From Methylobacterium nonmethylotrophicum (GTDB taxonomy: Bacteria; Pseudomonadota; Alphaproteobacteria; Rhizobiales; Beijerinckiaceae), in contig NZ_SRLB01000040.1 of the NCBI RefSeq assembly GCF_004745635.1, forward strand, positions 1 to 54,152: DNA of 54,152 bases, written 5' to 3'. The notes under the pieces are model-generated. The model did not search any database and had not been told where the DNA came from. It saw only the letters and a program-made list of their open reading frames with translations. The position numbers and the translations under genes are program-made. Positions 40,996-49,425 of the stretch are shown piece after piece (the stretch's first letter is position 1; the number at the start of each line of letters is the position of its first letter).

Positions 40996-41393
40996 CCCTC
41001 GCTTTTCATGAAGCGCAAGGCGACATGCCCTGCACATGGTAATGCCAATCCCGCCAACACCCAACGCAGGTCGACCTGATCTGGTGACGCGTGATTACAG
41101 ATGTAAGGCACGATGAACGCCGCACCGAGGACCGCGGCCCCGAGCGTGTTGCAGAAGCTGCCGATCAGCTTCAGGTGCTCATTGAGCTTCTTGGCGTCGA
41201 GCTTCCGGAACGCCTCATCGGTGATGATGCGCTGGCGGCGACGTGACAGTCGCGCATCCACGAAGCGAATGCAGGCGACACCATAGAAGCCGAACAGGAA
41301 ACACAGCAAACCGAAGAGATATTGTCTCGCCGCCTCAGGGATGAAGTCCGGAAACAGCAAAAGCATGAACGTTGGCCGATGCCCGCTTTTCAC
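40992..41393 (-). CDS. Hypothetical membrane protein, 133 residues
   Basis: About 133 residues with three hydrophobic segments (YLFGLLCFLFGFYGVACI, FCNTLGAAVLGAAFIVPYI, WVLAGLALPCAGHVALRF) separated by a basic loop (DARLSRRRQRIITDEAFRKL). The start is uncertain: GTG at 41393 or ATG at 41366 (MLLLFPDFIPEAAR). It has clearly lower GC than its neighbours and is coupled by an ATGA overlap to a 40-residue membrane peptide. I do not recognise a family. Together they resemble small accessory membrane pairs; the function is unknown. Confidence 0.6.
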   Translation of the reverse strand: MKSGHRPTFMLLLFPDFIPEAARQYLFGLLCFLFGFYGVACIRFVDARLSRRRQRIITDEAFRKLDAKKLNEHLKLIGSFCNTLGAAVLGAAFIVPYICNHASPDQVDLRWVLAGLALPCAGHVALRFMKSEG

Positions 41394-41926
41394 AAGATCA
41401 GGATGGGTATATCGTTTTCGCTGGGTTTTTCATTCGGTGAAATTGACATGCTCTGAAAATTGCCCAGAGCCTGTTTGACTGCGGAGAGCGGGGTCGCATG
41501 GGCCCGATCTATCCCATCCACAGCCTCATCCTGAGGTGCGACTGCAAGGAGCCTCGAAGGAGGGCTCCAGAAGCCACTGCGATCCCTGGAGCCCTCCTTC
41601 GAGGTCAGTCGATCTTCAATCGACTGACACCTCAGGATGAGGCGGAGGGCGGGATAGGTTTGCCAGACATGTCAAACAGCCTCTCAGTCATATTACGCAA
41701 GGTAACTTATAAATTCAAGCCATTTCGCAACAACGGCGGCCATGATCCCCATCGAAGGCAAACGTGTGTAGAAGAGCGACCCCGCGAAGCATGAGGGCTG
41801 CATCCGCGGAGGCATCTCTGGGGGCAGTAAAAGGTTTCGACTGAGGAGAGATCCTGAGAGGGATGGAACTCTCGTGATGCTATCCGTCCGCCCAATTACA
41901 GGCGCCCCTCGCCGTCAGGCTTCTCC
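41394..41926. other. Gene-free AT-richer region around the MITE-like element
   Basis: 533 bp without a supportable gene. It contains the element at 41467-41683. The left flank (41394-41466) is AT-rich and could hold the promoter of the membrane-protein pair. The right flank (41684-41926) also has AT-rich tracts (for example near 41690-41720) and no recognised signal. A short plus-strand frame at 41498-41794 lies across the inverted repeats and is not credible as a gene. Confidence 0.5.
41467..41683. mobile_element. MITE-like nested inverted-repeat element, 217 bp
   Basis: Ends GAGCCTGTTTGAC (41467-41479) and GTCAAACAGCCTC (41671-41683) are inverted repeats matching at 12 of 13 positions. Inside are a perfect 16-bp inverted repeat (41523-41538 / 41628-41643), a perfect 19-bp inverted repeat (41552-41570 / 41586-41604), and a third 10-bp hairpin (41604-41613 / 41619-41628). 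There is no transposase. This fits a miniature element moved in trans, or a composite palindromic repeat. No clear target duplication was seen. Confidence 0.6.
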
Positions 41927-42436
41927 TCACCCCCGCGTCATCACCACATTCAGCTGCGGCTTCTGGTTGATGGTCTGGAACACCACGCAGTACCGTTCCG
42001 TCAGCTTCAGCAGCTGGTCCAGCTTCTCCTGCGGTGCATCAGAATCCACCTCGAAGCTGAGGCGGATCGACCGGAAGCCCACCGGCGCGCCCTTGTCGAC
42101 GCCGAGGGTCCCGCGGAAATCGAGGTCGCCCTCGGCCTTGACGAGCCCCTTGCGGAGCGGGATCTCGAGGGCGGTCGCCACCGCCTTCAGGGTCACGCCC
42201 GCGCAGGCGACCAGTGCCTCGAGCAGCATGTCGCCGGAGCAGAGTTCGGCGCCGGATCCCCCGCTCGCCGGATGGAGGCCGGCCACCGCCAGCGCCCGGC
42301 CGGTCTCGACCTTGCAGGCGATGCCGCCGTCGTCGAGCGACCCTTGCGCCTTCAGGGTGATGACCGCCGCGTCCGGGTCGGAGCGGTAGCGGTCCTTGAT
42401 CGGGGCCTGGAGCGAGCGGAGTTCGGTGGCGTCCAT
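41927..42436 (-). CDS. OsmC family peroxiredoxin-like protein
   Basis: A 169-residue protein. The two redox cysteines of the OsmC/Ohr fold are Cys79 (LEALVACAGVTLKAV) and Cys150 (LTERYCVVFQT). The central VDKGAPVGFRSIRLSFEV strand fits as well. OsmC proteins reduce organic peroxides. ATG at 42434-42436 with GGAGG nine bases upstream is preferred over an in-frame start 66 bp earlier. It lies 90 bp downstream of the sulfonate-type ABC ATPase gene on the same strand, so it could be part of a sulfur-related unit, though peroxide defence is equally likely. Confidence 0.87.
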   Translation of the reverse strand: MDATELRSLQAPIKDRYRSDPDAAVITLKAQGSLDDGGIACKVETGRALAVAGLHPASGGSGAELCSGDMLLEALVACAGVTLKAVATALEIPLRKGLVKAEGDLDFRGTLGVDKGAPVGFRSIRLSFEVDSDAPQEKLDQLLKLTERYCVVFQTINQKPQLNVVMTRG

Positions 42437-42526
42437 GCGGGTGTCCTCCCTGTTATGGGCGAGCGGCTTAGCATCCCGCGCCGGGCTCCTGCCAGGGCTC
42501 ATGGTGAAGGGCTCACGGCGACGGTC

Positions 42527-43309
42527 TCACCACCACAGGGCGGAGGCGTCCGGCTTCGCCCGGTCGGCCTCGCCCTCCGGGCGCAGCGAGCGGTCGAGGC
42601 TCGCCAGGATCGTGCGGGCGGCGGCCTCGCTGCCGGGGGACGAGGGCTGGCGCGGGCGGCTCAAAGGCAGCGGGATCGTGTCGTCGATCCGGCCGGGCTT
42701 CGGGCGCAGGACCACGGCCCGGTCGGCGAGCGCCACCGCCTCGGCGACGTCGTGGGTGACGAGGAGCACGGTCGGCCGGCTCTCCTCCCAGAGGCTGAGC
42801 AGGTGGCGGTGCAGCCCGGCCCGGGTCAGGGCGTCGAGGGCCGAGAACGGCTCGTCGAGGAGCAGAACCTTCGGGGCGGCCACGAAGGCGCGGGCGATCG
42901 CCACCCGCTGCTGCTGGCCGCCCGACAGGTCGCGCGGCCAGCGCCCCGCATGCTCGGCGAGGCCGACGCGCTCGAGGGCATGGGCGACCCGGGCCCGGCG
43001 CTCGGCGCGCGGCAGGTCGGCGAGGCCGAACGCCACGTTGTCGGCGACGCTGAGCCAGGGCAGGAGCCGCGGCTCCTGGAACACGATGCCGACGCCCGGA
43101 TGCGGCGCCGTGATGCTCTCGCCGTCGAGGCTGATGCGGCCTTCGCTCGCCCGGTCGAGCCCGGCGATCAGGCGCAGCAACGTGGTCTTGCCGCAGCCCG
43201 AGCCGCCGATCAGCGCCACGATCTCGCCGGCCCGGACCTCGAGCGCGATGTCGGCGAGCGCCCGCGTACCGTCGGCATAGGTCTTCGACAGCCGGTCCAG
43301 GATCAGCAT
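42527..43309 (-). CDS. Sulfonate/nitrate-type ABC transporter ATP-binding protein (SsuB-like)
   Basis: A 260-residue ATPase. Walker A GGSGCGKTTLLRLIAG, Q-loop VFQEPRLLPWLSVADNVAF (the EPRLLPW phrase is typical of the SsuB/TauB/NrtD group), signature LSGGQQQRVAIARAFVA, Walker B VLLLDEPFSALD, and H-loop VTHDVAEAVALADRAV. It lies 15 bp after the permease gene. The substrate is probably an aliphatic sulfonate or similar compound; desulfonating genes are not adjacent. Confidence 0.93.
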   Translation of the reverse strand: MLILDRLSKTYADGTRALADIALEVRAGEIVALIGGSGCGKTTLLRLIAGLDRASEGRISLDGESITAPHPGVGIVFQEPRLLPWLSVADNVAFGLADLPRAERRARVAHALERVGLAEHAGRWPRDLSGGQQQRVAIARAFVAAPKVLLLDEPFSALDALTRAGLHRHLLSLWEESRPTVLLVTHDVAEAVALADRAVVLRPKPGRIDDTIPLPLSRPRQPSSPGSEAAARTILASLDRSLRPEGEADRAKPDASALWW

Positions 43310-43324
43310 GGGACGATCAGCATG

Positions 43325-44158
43325 TCAGAGCGTGTCCCGCGCGGTGTCCTGCCAGCGGGCGAGCGGCTGGGTGAGCCCGACCAGCACCGCGTCGCAGAGC
43401 TTGCCGAGGGCCGCGAAGGCCAGGATCGCCGCGACGATCTGGTCCGGCTTGCCGAGCTGCTGGCCGTCGAGGAGAAGGTAGCCGAGGCCCTCGGAGGCGC
43501 CGAGCAGCTCGGCCGCCGCCACGAACATGAAGCCGAGGCCCAAGCCCGTCCGCAGGGCGACGAGCGTCGCCGGCAGCACCGCCGGCAGCAGGATGCGCCG
43601 CGCGAGTTCCAGGCGCGAGAGCCGGAAGACGCGGCCGACCTCGACGAGCTTGCGGTCGACGCCCGCGATGGCGCCCGCCACCCCGAGATAGACCGGGAAG
43701 AACACCCCGACCGCGATGAGGGTGATCTTCGAGGCCTCGAAGATGCCGAACCACAGGATGAACAGCGGCACCCAGGCGATCGACGGGATCGCCCGCAGGG
43801 CCTGCAGGCTCGGATCGACGAGGCGGCGCGCCAGCGGCAGGGTGCCGGTGAGCGCCCCGACCAGGATCCCCGCCAGCGCCCCGAAGCCGAAGCCCGCCGC
43901 GACCCGGGTGAGGCTGGCCAGAACGTGGGTCCAGAGCTCGCCGCTCGCGGCCAAGCCCCACAGGGTCGCCAGCACCCGGCTCGGCGGCGGCACCAGCCGC
44001 CCCTGCGCCAGGCCCGCCCGCACCATGGCCTCCCAGCCGAGGGCCAGCGCCAGCGGCAGGACGAGGCCGGTGAGCGTCCGCCCGCCGGGCAGGCGCCAGG
44101 GCCGGCGCGCGGCCCGGGCCGGCGGCGCGGCCGCGAGGGTGAGCGGGGCGGCTTCCAT
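43325..44158 (-). CDS. Sulfonate/nitrate-type ABC transporter permease (SsuC-like)
   Basis: A 277-residue inner-membrane permease. The first helix is LTGLVLPLALALGWEAMV. PSRVLATLWGLAASGELWTH and SLTRVAAGFGFGALAGILVG are typical of SsuC/TauC. The cytoplasmic loop around VEVGRVFRLSRLELARRILL contacts the ATPase. RAIPSIAWVPLFILWFGIFE is the highly conserved core. It lies 6 bp downstream of the binding-protein gene and 15 bp upstream of the ATPase gene. Confidence 0.93.
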   Translation of the reverse strand: MEAAPLTLAAAPPARAARRPWRLPGGRTLTGLVLPLALALGWEAMVRAGLAQGRLVPPPSRVLATLWGLAASGELWTHVLASLTRVAAGFGFGALAGILVGALTGTLPLARRLVDPSLQALRAIPSIAWVPLFILWFGIFEASKITLIAVGVFFPVYLGVAGAIAGVDRKLVEVGRVFRLSRLELARRILLPAVLPATLVALRTGLGLGFMFVAAAELLGASEGLGYLLLDGQQLGKPDQIVAAILAFAALGKLCDAVLVGLTQPLARWQDTARDTL

Positions 44159-44164
44159 CGCCGG

Positions 44165-45139
44165 CTAGCGCGAGGCCGGCCCGAAGCGCGGGTCGATCAG
44201 CGCCTCGACCGCGGCGCCGACATCGGTGCCGGCCGGGATCACCCCGGCATCGAGCAGCGCGGTGCCGGCATCGAGGATCGTCTCGGCCTGGAGCTTGCCG
44301 ATCGCCGGCTGCGACAGGTCGGTGCGCTCGAGCTGGCGCGCCACCACCGGCTCGGGCAGCTTCGTCGCCGCGACGAGGATGCGCCGGAGCTCCTGCGGGT
44401 CGGAGAGGGCGAGCCGGCGCGCCTCCTCGTAGGCCGCCAGCACCTTGCGGGTCAGGTCCGGGTTCTGCTTGGCGAAGTCCTCGCGGACGTTGAGGACCCC
44501 CCAGGTGTTCGCGGCGGCGTCGCGGTGGAAGAGCACGTCGCCGTTCTCGATCTCGGCCGCCGCCATGATCGGGTCGAGGCCGGCCCAGGCATCGACGTCG
44601 CCGCGGTCGAGCGCCGTGCGCCCGTCCGGGTGCTGCAGCAGCACGAGCTTCACGTCGCGCTCGGTCAGGCTGGCCCCGCGCAGGGCCCGGATCAGGAAGA
44701 TGTGCGGGTCGGTGCCGCGGGTGACGGCGACGCGGCGGCCCTTCAGGTCCTTGACGGCGGTGATGCCGGTATTCGGCCGCGTCACCAGGGCGGTCCATTC
44801 CGGCCGCGAGAAGGCGTAGATCGCCTTGATCGGGTTGCCGTTGATCCGCGCCAGGAGCGCCGCGGCGCCGGCGGTCGAGCCGATGTCGATCGAGCCGGCA
44901 TTGAGGAATTCGAGGGCCTTGTTGGAGCCGAGCGACTGGACCCAGCGCACGCTCACGCCGTCGGCGCCGAGCGCCTTCTCGAGCAGGCCCTTCTCCTTGA
45001 GGACCAGGCTGACCGGATTGTAGGTCGCCCAGTCGAGGCGCACCTCCTTGGCGGCTTGCGCGAGCGCGGGCGTGCCGAATGCGGCGAGGCCCGCGGCCCC
45101 GAGGGCGGCGCCGATCAGCGCGCGGCGATGAATGCGCAT
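44165..45139 (-). CDS. Sulfonate-type ABC transporter substrate-binding protein (SsuA-like)
   Basis: A 324-residue periplasmic binding protein. The N-terminus MRIHRRALIGAALGAAGLAA has a twin-arginine-like RR and cleavage after ALA near residue 27, so it could be exported by Tat or Sec. The mature protein has VRLDWATYNPVSLVLKEKGL, LEFLNAGSIDIGSTAGAAA and DLKGRRVAVTRGTDPHIFL, as in SsuA/TauA proteins. ATG at 45137-45139 is preferred over a start 30 bp upstream. It is divergent from glnD, with a 257-bp gap. Confidence 0.9.
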   Translation of the reverse strand: MRIHRRALIGAALGAAGLAAFGTPALAQAAKEVRLDWATYNPVSLVLKEKGLLEKALGADGVSVRWVQSLGSNKALEFLNAGSIDIGSTAGAAALLARINGNPIKAIYAFSRPEWTALVTRPNTGITAVKDLKGRRVAVTRGTDPHIFLIRALRGASLTERDVKLVLLQHPDGRTALDRGDVDAWAGLDPIMAAAEIENGDVLFHRDAAANTWGVLNVREDFAKQNPDLTRKVLAAYEEARRLALSDPQELRRILVAATKLPEPVVARQLERTDLSQPAIGKLQAETILDAGTALLDAGVIPAGTDVGAAVEALIDPRFGPASR

Positions 45140-45396
45140 CGTCTCTCCCTGGCTGGCCCCCGGCGCCACGGTCGCGGGCGGGGCCGCCGACCTAGCTAGG
45201 GCGCGGTGTTCGGTGTGTCAAACGATACGGCCGACGAAGCGGATTAGCCTTTGTATCGAACGTGAGCGCCCGTCCGGGCCTTCCGCAGCGCGGAAGCGTT
45301 GGCTTTCCCGGGGCGTGATGCGAAACAGGAGGGACGCGACGGGACTCAAGGCCGTGCGCTCCCCTCGAAGCCTCAAGGCCCGATCCGCCGGCTGCC

Positions 45397-48285
45397 ATGT
45401 CCGATCCCTCCTCCGCCATCGACCCGTCCGACACCCAGGCCGCCCTGGGCCAGCTCCTCGCCGGCATCGACCAGTCGCTGAGCGACCCGACGCGCCTGCG
45501 CGAGCGGCTGGTGCCCGAATTGCGCCGGATCATCGAGGCCGGCCGCGCCGAGGCCGAGCGCCGCCTGCTCGCGAACCGCGACGGCCATGCCTGCGCCGGG
45601 CTGATCTGCGCCCAGATGGATGCGGTGATCCGGGCGATCTACGACGCGGTGGTCAAGCGGCTCTACCGCGCCGACAACCCGACCGCGGCCGAGCAGATCG
45701 CCGTGGTGGCGACCGGCGGCTACGGCCGCGGCCTCCTGGCGCCGGGCTCGGACATCGATCTCCTGTTCCTGCTGCCCTACAAGCAGACCGCCTGGAGCGA
45801 GAGCGTCGTCGAGGCGATGCTCTACGTGCTGTGGGACCTCAAGCTGAAGGTCGGCCACGCCACCCGCTCGGTCGCCGATTGCCTGCGCGAGGGCCGCGGC
45901 GACATGACGATCCGCACCGCGCTCCTCGAGTCGCGCTTCCTGTTCGGCGACCGGGCCCTGTTCGACGAGCTCGAGACCCGCTTCGACCGCGAGGTGGTGC
46001 AGGGCACGGCGGCCGAGTTCGTCGAGGCCAAGCTCAAGGAGCGCGACGCCCGCGTCCAGAAGAGCGGCGCCTCGCGCTACCTCGTCGAGCCGAACGTCAA
46101 GGACGGCAAGGGGGGCTTGCGCGACCTCAACACCCTGTTCTGGATCGCCAAGTACACCTTCCGGGTGAAGGAGGCGGAGGACCTGGTCGAGGCCGGCCTG
46201 TTCACCGCGGAAGAGTTCCGGCTGTTCGAGCGCTGCGACGAGTTCCTGTGGCGGGTGCGCTGCCACATGCACTTCGCCACCGGCCGGGCCGAGGAGCGGC
46301 TGTCCTTCGGGCTGCAGCCGCGGATCGCCGAGCGCCTGGGCTACGGCGCCCGCGGCGGCCTCGCGGCGGTCGAGCGGTTCATGAAGTCGTACTTCCTGAT
46401 CGCCAAGGATGTCGGCGACCTCACCGCCATCGTCTGCGCCGAGATGGAGGCGCGCCACGCCAAGCGCCCGCCGGTCCTCGACCGCTGGCTGCGCCGCTTC
46501 AAGCAGCATTTCCGCGCCCCCGACCTCGAGGCGGACGACTTCCGCATCCATACCGGCCGGCTCGACATGCGCGACGACGCCGCCTTCGAGCGCGACCCGG
46601 TCAACCTGATCCGCCTGTTCTGGCTCTCCGACCGGCACGACCTCGCGATCCACCCCGATGCCAGCCGGCTCGCGACGCGGTCCTTGAGCCTGATCGGCCC
46701 GATGGTGCGGGTCGACCCGGAAGCCAACCGCCTGTTCGTGGAGCTCCTGACCTCGCAGAACGCGCCCGAGACGGTCCTGCGGCACATGAACGAGACGGGG
46801 GTGCTCGGGCGCTTCGTGCCGGATTTCGGCCGCATCGTCGCGATGATGCAGTTCAACATGTACCACCACTTCACGGTGGACGAGCACCTGATCCGCTCGC
46901 TCGGCGTGCTCGCCAAGATCGAGGCCGGGGAGCTCGAGGACGAGCATCCCCTGGCCCACCGCATCGTCGGCACGATCCAGAACCGCCGCGCCCTCTACGT
47001 GGCGATGTTCCTGCACGACATCGCCAAGGGCCGGAAGGACGACCACTCGATCGCCGGCGCCGCCGTCGCCCGCAAGCTCGGGCCGCGCTTCGGGCTGGAT
47101 GCCGCCGAGACCAGCACCGTCGCCTGGCTCGTCGAGCACCACCTCCTGATGTCGATGACGGCGCAGAGCCGCGACCTCTCGGACCCAAAGACCATCGAGA
47201 CCTTCGCGGGCGTGGTGCAGAGCCTGGAGCGGCTGAAGCTCCTCCTGGTTCTGACCATCGCCGACATCAAGGCGGTCGGCCCGGGGGTCTGGACCGCCTG
47301 GAAGGCGACGCTGCTGCGCACCCTCTACTACGAGACCGAGATGGTGCTGTCGGGCGGGCGCTCCAAGATCCCGCGCACCGACCGGGTGCGGCTGATCCAG
47401 ATGCGCCTGCGCGAGCAGCTCGCCGACTGGACGGCCGAGGAGTTCGACGCCTACGCCGCCCGGCACTACCCGCATTACTGGCTCAAGGTCGATGCCGGGC
47501 GCCAGCTCAAGAACGCCCGCTTCATCCGCGCGGCGGCCGAGGCCGGGAACACCGTCGTCACCGCCACCGAGACCGACCTGTCGCGCGGCGTGACCGAGCT
47601 CTGCGTCTACTCCCCCGACCACCCGCGCCTGCTCGCGATCCTCACCGGCGCCTGCGCGGCGTCCGGCGGCAACATCGTCGACGCGCAGATCTTCACCACC
47701 GCCGACGGCTTCGTCCTCGACACCATCACCCTGTCGCGGGCCTTCGAGCGCGACGAGGACGAGCTGCGCCGGGCCGGCCGCATCGCCACCGCGATCGAGC
47801 GGGCGCTGAAGGGAGAGATCCGCATCGCCGACCTCGTCGCCGACAGGCACCCGGCCAAGGACCGGCCGCGCACCTTCCAGGTCGCCCCCGACCTGTCGAT
47901 CGACAATGCCCTCTCGGCCCGCGAGACCGTGCTGGAGATCTCCGGCCTCGACCGGCCGGGCCTGCTGTTCGATCTCACTGCGGCGCTCGGCCGGCTCAAC
48001 CTCAACATCACCTCGGCCCACGTCGCGACCTTCGGCGAGCGGGCGGTCGACGTGTTCTACGTCACCGACCTCACCGGCACCAAGGTGACCCAGCCCGATC
48101 GGCAGGCGACGATCCGCCGGGCCGTGATGGCGGTGTTCGAGGCCGACCTGCCCGGCGGCGGCAAGGGCCGGCGCGGCGGCAAGGACGCGGCCAAGGACGC
48201 TGCCAAGGACGCCGCGAAGGCGACCCGCAAGGAGGCCGAGCAGGCCGCTCCCGAGGCGGCGGCCCCGGCCGCCGGCGAAGCTTGA
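45397..48285 (+). CDS. glnD: Bifunctional [protein-PII] uridylyltransferase/uridylyl-removing enzyme
   Basis: A 962-residue nitrogen sensor that uridylylates PII at low glutamine and removes the group at high glutamine. The nucleotidyltransferase motif GGYGRGLLAPGSDIDLLFLL begins at residue 107, with both catalytic aspartates. An HD domain lies near residue 540 (FLHDIAKGRKDDHS) and performs the removal. Two ACT domains follow, near 735 (YSPDHPRLLAILTGACAASG) and 847 (LEISGLDRPGLLFDLTAALG), and sense glutamine. The C-terminus adds a roughly 40-residue Lys/Ala-rich tail (KDAAKDAAKDAAKA) beyond ACT2. The target GlnB is encoded in the same window. ATG at 45397. Confidence 0.96.
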   Translation: MSDPSSAIDPSDTQAALGQLLAGIDQSLSDPTRLRERLVPELRRIIEAGRAEAERRLLANRDGHACAGLICAQMDAVIRAIYDAVVKRLYRADNPTAAEQIAVVATGGYGRGLLAPGSDIDLLFLLPYKQTAWSESVVEAMLYVLWDLKLKVGHATRSVADCLREGRGDMTIRTALLESRFLFGDRALFDELETRFDREVVQGTAAEFVEAKLKERDARVQKSGASRYLVEPNVKDGKGGLRDLNTLFWIAKYTFRVKEAEDLVEAGLFTAEEFRLFERCDEFLWRVRCHMHFATGRAEERLSFGLQPRIAERLGYGARGGLAAVERFMKSYFLIAKDVGDLTAIVCAEMEARHAKRPPVLDRWLRRFKQHFRAPDLEADDFRIHTGRLDMRDDAAFERDPVNLIRLFWLSDRHDLAIHPDASRLATRSLSLIGPMVRVDPEANRLFVELLTSQNAPETVLRHMNETGVLGRFVPDFGRIVAMMQFNMYHHFTVDEHLIRSLGVLAKIEAGELEDEHPLAHRIVGTIQNRRALYVAMFLHDIAKGRKDDHSIAGAAVARKLGPRFGLDAAETSTVAWLVEHHLLMSMTAQSRDLSDPKTIETFAGVVQSLERLKLLLVLTIADIKAVGPGVWTAWKATLLRTLYYETEMVLSGGRSKIPRTDRVRLIQMRLREQLADWTAEEFDAYAARHYPHYWLKVDAGRQLKNARFIRAAAEAGNTVVTATETDLSRGVTELCVYSPDHPRLLAILTGACAASGGNIVDAQIFTTADGFVLDTITLSRAFERDEDELRRAGRIATAIERALKGEIRIADLVADRHPAKDRPRTFQVAPDLSIDNALSARETVLEISGLDRPGLLFDLTAALGRLNLNITSAHVATFGERAVDVFYVTDLTGTKVTQPDRQATIRRAVMAVFEADLPGGGKGRRGGKDAAKDAAKDAAKATRKEAEQAAPEAAAPAAGEA

Positions 48286-48343
48286 TTTCGCCGGCCGACC
48301 ACCTGATATCGGGGTCATTCCCAGACCATTCTTCGGAAACACG

Positions 48344-48940
48344 ATGACGCCGAACGACACGGAGACTGCCGCGCGGGCTCACGAGGCCGAGGCTGCCGAG
48401 GGCGCTCCCGCCTCGGCGCCGGAGGCCGCGCCGACCGCCGACGCGCTCGCCGCGCTCGAGGCCGAGAAGCTCGACCTCAAGGACAAGCTGCTGCGCACGC
48501 TCGCCGACATGGAGAACCTGCGCCGCCGCACCGAGCGCGAGGTCGCCGACGCCCGCACCTACGCGGTGACGAACTTCGCCCGCGACATGCTCAACGCCGC
48601 CGACAACGTCCGCCGCGCCCTCGAGGCCGTGCCGGCCGACGCCCGGGCGGGCGCCGAGGGCCCGCTCAAGGCCCTGGTCGACGGCATCGAGCTGACCGAG
48701 CGCGACCTGCTCAAGACCCTCGAGCGCCACGGCGTGAAGCGCGTCGACCCGCAGGGGCAGCGCTTCGACCCCAACCTGCACCAGGCGATGTTCGAGGTGC
48801 CCAACCCCGACGTGGCGACCGGCACGGTCGTGCAGGTGGTGCAGTCGGGCTACGTCATCGGCGAGCGCGTCCTGCGCCCGGCCCTGGTCGGCGTGGCCAG
48901 GGGCGGCCCGAAGGCCGAGGCGAAGCCGGCGGAAGGCTGA
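48344..48940 (+). CDS. grpE: Nucleotide exchange factor GrpE
   Basis: A 198-residue co-chaperone that releases ADP from DnaK. A disordered acidic, Ala-rich start (1-30) is followed by a long coiled coil (LAALEAEKLDLKDKLLRTLA, DMENLRRRTEREVADARTYA), then the beta-wing domain (LERHGVKRVDPQGQRFDPNL, HQAMFEVPNPDVATGTVVQV, SGYVIGERVLRPALVGVA). All family landmarks are present at normal spacing. It starts 58 bp after glnD, and dnaK is not in the window. No heat-shock sigma-32 promoter was identified with confidence. Confidence 0.95.
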   Translation: MTPNDTETAARAHEAEAAEGAPASAPEAAPTADALAALEAEKLDLKDKLLRTLADMENLRRRTEREVADARTYAVTNFARDMLNAADNVRRALEAVPADARAGAEGPLKALVDGIELTERDLLKTLERHGVKRVDPQGQRFDPNLHQAMFEVPNPDVATGTVVQVVQSGYVIGERVLRPALVGVARGGPKAEAKPAEG

Positions 48941-49081
48941 GACGCGGCACGCGCGCGCGCGACGGGGCCGGCTCGCGGCGATGGCGCGCGGGGGCGGCCC
49001 CGGGACGCGACCCCGGTGTCCCTCGGCGCCGAAGTTGCGTAAGGTGGCGTGACAGCCATGTCAGGCGGCCCCGAGATCTCC

Positions 49082-49408
49082 ATGCGCCTTCTCCTCGCCA
49101 CCGCCCTCCTCGCCCTCACCTCCGGCTTCGCTGGGGCACAGACCGAGGGACTCTCTCCGCCGCTGGGGAGCACGCCCGAGGGCGTCACCGCGCCCGCGGC
49201 ACCTCCCGGTCCGGCGACCGGCCGGCGCCAGCCGCGCCGGATCGACGGTGCCCCGCCGGCCGCCGCCAGGATGGAGGCGAACCCGGATGCCAAGCGCGAC
49301 GCGGCCGCGGCAGCGGCCAGCAAGGCCCAGGCCGCGACGGCAGCCCGCGACAAGGCCTGGGACGCCCGCATGAAGCGCACCCTCGGATCGATCTGCCACG
49401 GCTGCTGA
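49082..49408 (+). CDS. Secreted hypothetical protein ending in CHGC
   Basis: About 108 residues. Signal peptide at 1-19 (MRLLLATALLALTSGFAGA). The mature part is rich in Pro/Ala/Arg, then a helical segment with many alanines and lysines (KRDAAAAAASKAQAATAARD). The C-terminus is MKRTLGSICHGC, with two cysteines three residues apart, a possible metal site or disulfide. ATG at 49082 is preferred over an earlier in-frame start, since the signal peptide begins there. It ends 17 bp before the orphan ATPase gene. Family not recognised. Confidence 0.6.
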   Translation: MRLLLATALLALTSGFAGAQTEGLSPPLGSTPEGVTAPAAPPGPATGRRQPRRIDGAPPAAARMEANPDAKRDAAAAAASKAQAATAARDKAWDARMKRTLGSICHGC

Positions 49409-49425
49409 TCGACGAAGGCCCGCCG

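Noticed and set aside
42272..45199. Plus-strand open frame antisense to OsmC and the sulfonate-type transporter
   Set aside because: No motifs and Arg/Gly-rich composition; all three transporter genes and OsmC are complete on the minus strand.
45222..45256. Inverted CGATAC / GTATCG pair between the SsuA-like gene and glnD
   Set aside because: Only six matching bases separated by a long spacer; too weak to call an operator.
45373..48360. Minus-strand open frame antisense to glnD
   Set aside because: Typical antisense frame of a GC-rich gene. glnD has complete domains on the plus strand.
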